DNA of 17,579 nt from DATHWB01 sp040902855. Lineage in GTDB: Bacteria > Actinomycetota > Acidimicrobiia > Spongiisociales > ZC4RG35. Below, in pieces: positions 15,132-17,579 of this stretch. The DNA is taken from positions 1 to 17,579 of the forward strand of contig JBBDWN010000121.1 in the NCBI GenBank assembly GCA_040902855.1. The letters are read 5' to 3'. Position 1 is the first letter of the stretch; every line of letters begins with the position of its first letter. The translations under genes and the position numbers were made by a program. Below the pieces are notes generated by a model that ran no database searches, was not told the origin of the DNA, and worked only from the letters and a program-made list of their open reading frames with translations.

Positions 15132-16277
15132 TCAGCTGACCGCGGGCTTTCCGAGCAGACGAGCGACGATCGGCCCCATCGTGGCCATCACGAGGATGTA
15201 GCCGGCGGCGATCGGTCCAAGGCCTTCCGCCACACCCGCTGAGACACCAAGCCCTGCAATCACGATCGAGAACTCCCCCCTGGCGATCAAAGCCGCACCT
15301 GTTCGGCGACGACCCCTCGAGCCGATTCCGGCGGCTTTGGCCGCCCACCATCCGCTGGCGAACTTCGTGGCGCCGGTCACGAGCGCGAGCGCGATGACAA
15401 CCAAGGCCACAGATGGCAATTGGCGCGGGTCGATCGAAAGTCCGAAAAACACGAAAAAGACGGCTGCGAAGAGGTCCCGCAGCGGAGTCAGGAGTCCCTT
15501 CGCGTGGTGGGCAGCCTCTCCCGACACGCCGATGCCCACCAGAAACGCGCCGACGGCGGCCGACACATGGATCTGCTCGGCCGCACCGGCCACCAGCAGG
15601 GTGATCCCGAGCACGGTGAGGAGGTTGACCTCATCCGAGGACGACAACGCCATCCGGGACAGACGATCACCGTGGCGCGAGGCGACGATGATGATCACGA
15701 CGACTGCGGTGAGCGCCGCCAGTATCGAACCCGTGGCCGACAGGATCGTGCCGCCGACTGCGACCGCCCCGAGCACAGGAAGCAGCACGGCCATCGCGAG
15801 GTCCTCGAAGACGAGAATCGACAACACGACCGGAGTCTCCCGGTTGGCGGTCCACCCGAGATCGCCGAGGAGCTTGGCGACAACCCCGGACGACGAGATA
15901 TAGGTCACGCCTCCGAGGTAGAGCGAGCCGAGCGGACCGAATCCGAGCAGCAGGCCGGCGACGTATCCCGGCGTGAAGTTCAAGAACAGATCGACGAAGC
16001 CGGCCCGAGCGCTCGTCTTCATGCCGGCGACGAGCTCGTCGGCGGAGTACTCGAGCCCCAGCATCACCAGCAGCAGGATCACGCCGAACTCTGCGCCGGT
16101 GTCGATGAACTCCTCGGATGTGACGAGCGGAACGAGGCCGCCATTGCCGAACACGAGGCCACCGAGAAGGTAGAACGGGATCGGCGAGAGCCCGTACCGC
16201 ACCGCAACCCGGGCCATCACCCCCAACAGGAGGACGACGGCGCCGAGCTCCAAGAACAGGAGCGCCGTTTGACTCAC
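15132..16277 (-). CDS. khtU: CPA2 K+/H+ antiporter, KhtU-like
   Basis: This integral membrane exchanger is expected to export K+ in exchange for protons. The 381-residue protein is nearly all hydrophobic (about 12 segments) and has no C-terminal nucleotide-binding domain. Family motifs are PFYLLGGLVFGNGG near residue 34, the E158-D159 pair in LVFEDLAMAVLLP at the ion site, and ARGEFSIVIAGLG from 332. The E-D pair differs from the D-D pair of the other antiporter in this window, so the two probably differ in coupling. The GTG start (16277) lies one base after the khtT stop, implying translational coupling. In Bacillus subtilis KhtU works with KhtT, which switches the antiporter on. K+ specificity here rests on the partner gene. 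Confidence 0.9.
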   Translation of the reverse strand: MSQTALLFLELGAVVLLLGVMARVAVRYGLSPIPFYLLGGLVFGNGGLVPLVTSEEFIDTGAEFGVILLLVMLGLEYSADELVAGMKTSARAGFVDLFLNFTPGYVAGLLLGFGPLGSLYLGGVTYISSSGVVAKLLGDLGWTANRETPVVLSILVFEDLAMAVLLPVLGAVAVGGTILSATGSILAALTAVVVIIIVASRHGDRLSRMALSSSDEVNLLTVLGITLLVAGAAEQIHVSAAVGAFLVGIGVSGEAAHHAKGLLTPLRDLFAAVFFVFFGLSIDPRQLPSVALVVIALALVTGATKFASGWWAAKAAGIGSRGRRRTGAALIARGEFSIVIAGLGVSAGVAEGLGPIAAGYILVMATMGPIVARLLGKPAVS

Positions 16278-16278
16278 G

Positions 16279-16764
16279 TCAACCGGCGGTGAGGATCTCG
16301 GTCACGGCCTCGATCCCCTTCGGAGTGCCGACCACCACGAGAGTGTCCTCGGCTTCGACGTGGAACTCCGGACCGGGAGCGGGGAATGGCGTCGTGTCGC
16401 GAATGACCGCCACGACGGAAACACCGGTTCGGGTTCGGATTCGGGCCTCACCGATCGTCCGACCGACATACGGGGTTCCGGCATCAACCGTCAGCCAATC
16501 GATGGCCAGGCCCTCGATGGACTGCTGCAATCCGACGAGCTTCTCGACCACCGTCGCCACACCCATCATCTCCCCGAGAGTGTGGGCTTCGTCGTCGGAG
16601 AGATCGAGTGTCATCGCTACGGAGTCGGGTTCGTCTGCCGTGCAGACTAACACCTCGCGCCTGCCGCCCCGGTGATGAACGACGCCGACACGTTCGCCAT
16701 CCTCCGTCAGGAACTCGTAACGAACCCCGACTCCAGGCAGTTGGGTCTCCTCGATCTTCACCAT
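16279..16764 (-). CDS. khtT: KhtT-like regulatory subunit with RCK_C (TrkA-C) domain
   Basis: This is a cytosolic regulator of the adjacent antiporter, 161 residues. The N-terminal part (about 1-70) has the KhtT hallmarks ETQLPGVGVRYEF, GGRREVL and LSDDEA. The RCK_C domain is about 80-160, with IDWLTVDAGTPYVGRTIGE, GVSVVAVIRD and EDTLVVVGT. Bacillus KhtT binds cyclic di-AMP through this domain and activates K+ efflux by KhtU; the same role is inferred here. Start: ATG 16764, preceded 5 nt upstream by AGGAGAAG. A longer open frame to 17004 would overlap the divergent exporter gene and lacks family similarity. It is first in the khtT-khtU unit. Confidence 0.92.
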   Translation of the reverse strand: MVKIEETQLPGVGVRYEFLTEDGERVGVVHHRGGRREVLVCTADEPDSVAMTLDLSDDEAHTLGEMMGVATVVEKLVGLQQSIEGLAIDWLTVDAGTPYVGRTIGEARIRTRTGVSVVAVIRDTTPFPAPGPEFHVEAEDTLVVVGTPKGIEAVTEILTAG

Positions 16765-16816
16765 CGAACTTCTCCTCGTCCGAACAACCGGACCATCCTT
16801 GCACACTGCCCCGGAT

Positions 16817-16831
16817 CGTCGGAGTCCGACG
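16817..16831. promoter_or_regulatory. Perfect 15-bp inverted repeat in the khtT/exporter divergent gap
   Basis: CGTCGGA-G-TCCGACG has 7-bp arms around a single central base. It lies 21 bp before the exporter ATG and about 52 bp before the khtT ATG. The perfect dyad and its place in an 88-bp divergent promoter region suggest a regulator binding site. No cognate regulator is encoded next to it. Confidence 0.5.
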
Positions 16832-16852
16832 GTGGCGGCAATACTGCTGCCG

Positions 16853-17467
16853 ATGTGGGACGTCATCGTCGGAGGCCTCGTTGCGGGATACGCCATCGCG
16901 ATTCCGGTGGGTGCCATCGCAGTTCTGATCGTCAACACCGCAATGCGGTGCGGGTTCGGGTGCGGAGCAAGCGCGGGGGCGGGGGCGGCGACGGCAGACC
17001 TCATTTACGCGCTGGTGGCTGCCACGGCCGGTACCGCCGCAGCCAGGGTCTTGGCGCCGTGGGAGAACCAGATCCGGCTGGTGTCGGGTCTCGTCCTGCT
17101 GGGCCTTGCTGCCAACGGTCTGATCGCGCTCCGCAAGAAGCCCGACGTCGCAGGCGAGGCTTTCACGGTGAGGAGAGGCGAGCTGGCGCTCACATATGGA
17201 CGATTCCTCGGGCTGACCGTGATCAACCCGATGACCGTTGTCTACTTCGGAACCGTCGTACTGGGCGCAGGGGTGGGCCGCGCTCTCAGCTTCGCCGAGG
17301 CCGGGCTCTTCGCGGTCGCTGCATTCGCCGCCTCGTTGTCGTGGCAAACCCTCCTGGCCGGCATCGGCGCATTGGCCCGCAAGGGGTTATCCCCGACATT
17401 CCGAACCGCCACGACGATCGTCGGGAATCTCTTCATCGTCGCAGTCGCCCTACGAATCATGGTCTGA
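16853..17467 (+). CDS. LysE/RhtB-family amino acid exporter
   Basis: This inner-membrane exporter has 204 residues with five to six hydrophobic segments (about 5-30, 40-65, 74-94, 118-140, 148-172 and 184-203). The family N-terminal pattern GYAIAIPVGAIAVLIVNTAMRCGF is present, followed by small-residue-rich GAGAATADLIYALVA and INPMTVVYFG near residue 125. LysE-type proteins export amino acids or related small molecules; the substrate is not known here. ATG 16853 was preferred over an in-frame TTG at 16799, since the protein pattern begins at MWDVIVGGLV. No Shine-Dalgarno sequence precedes the ATG, so a leaderless start is possible. It diverges from khtT and shares an inverted repeat with it. 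Confidence 0.88.
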   Translation: MWDVIVGGLVAGYAIAIPVGAIAVLIVNTAMRCGFGCGASAGAGAATADLIYALVAATAGTAAARVLAPWENQIRLVSGLVLLGLAANGLIALRKKPDVAGEAFTVRRGELALTYGRFLGLTVINPMTVVYFGTVVLGAGVGRALSFAEAGLFAVAAFAASLSWQTLLAGIGALARKGLSPTFRTATTIVGNLFIVAVALRIMV

Positions 17468-17500
17468 CCGCCTGCCCCGGTCCTGACCCCGCCCCACCGG

Positions 17501-17506
17501 TAGGCT
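17501..17506 (+). promoter_or_regulatory. Candidate -10 box of the gene starting at 17516
   Basis: TAGGCT fits TAnnnT and ends 9 nt before the ATG. The intervening GGAGG abuts the ATG and is too close to act as a normal ribosome site, so a leaderless start is more likely. No -35 was recognised. Confidence 0.4.
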
Positions 17507-17515
17507 CGACGGAGG

Positions 17516-17579
17516 ATGACCGATCTCACCGCACATTCGGCCGACATCGAGAGCCGGCACCAACTCGAAGCCCTCCACC
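17516..17579 (+). CDS. Start of an unidentified gene, cut by the window end
   Basis: Only 21 codons are visible (MTDLTAHSADIESRH then QLEALH), with no stop. The frame is open to the last base and starts 48 bp after the exporter gene on the same strand. The segment is hydrophilic, with no signal peptide. It is too short to name a family. Confidence 0.5.
   Translation, partial: MTDLTAHSADIESRHQLEALH

Noticed and set aside
16765..17004. Longer start for khtT
   Set aside because: It overlaps the divergent exporter gene; a strong AGGAGAAG site and family similarity fix the start at 16764.
1..17579. Mobile element, CRISPR array, tRNA or rRNA
   Set aside because: No transposase, spaced direct repeats, terminal inverted repeats or cloverleaf-like sequence was seen on either strand by eye.

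Overview
The window is a GC-rich, tightly packed bacterial chromosome segment. Nearly every base lies in a gene, and most gaps are under 120 bp. Several traits point to an actinobacterium: GC-ending codons, GTG starts, a PutA resembling actinobacterial forms, and several starts with a TAnnnT box only 7-9 nt upstream, as in leaderless transcripts. Placement in a lineage such as Acidimicrobiia is only a guess. No tRNA, rRNA, insertion sequence, CRISPR array or prophage gene was seen.

Region 1 (1-9299) is amino-acid catabolism. A class I aspartate/aromatic aminotransferase (+) converges on, and overlaps by 17 bp, a large fused indolepyruvate-type 2-oxoacid:ferredoxin oxidoreductase (-). Upstream of the latter in the same direction is fumarylacetoacetase (fahA). 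Diverging from fahA across 34 bp is putA, the bifunctional proline dehydrogenase / glutamate-semialdehyde dehydrogenase. Together these enzymes deaminate aromatic amino acids, oxidise aryl-pyruvates to acyl-CoAs, finish the homogentisate pathway and turn proline into glutamate.

Region 2 (9331-11145) holds an exported L,D-transpeptidase with a peptidoglycan-binding domain, then fabH (ketoacyl-ACP synthase III).

Region 3 (11206-14106, minus strand) has a TetR-type regulator gene followed by a CPA2 cation/proton antiporter fused to two UspA-like domains. The 197-bp gap between them carries a clear ydaO-type cyclic-di-AMP riboswitch directly upstream of the antiporter's ribosome binding site.

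Region 4 (14107-15086) diverges from the TetR gene. A recognisable promoter with an overlapping inverted repeat drives a two-gene unit: an unrecognised 99-residue beta-rich protein and a cupin.

Region 5 (15132-17467) is a khtT-khtU pair (RCK_C regulatory subunit plus CPA2 K+/H+ antiporter). A LysE-family exporter diverges from it across a gap with a perfect 15-bp inverted repeat. A further gene starts at 17516 and runs off the window.

The most striking theme is cyclic di-AMP and cation homeostasis. Two different CPA2 antiporters lie within 5 kb: one has a c-di-AMP riboswitch in its leader, and the other is paired with a KhtT-type subunit whose family binds c-di-AMP.
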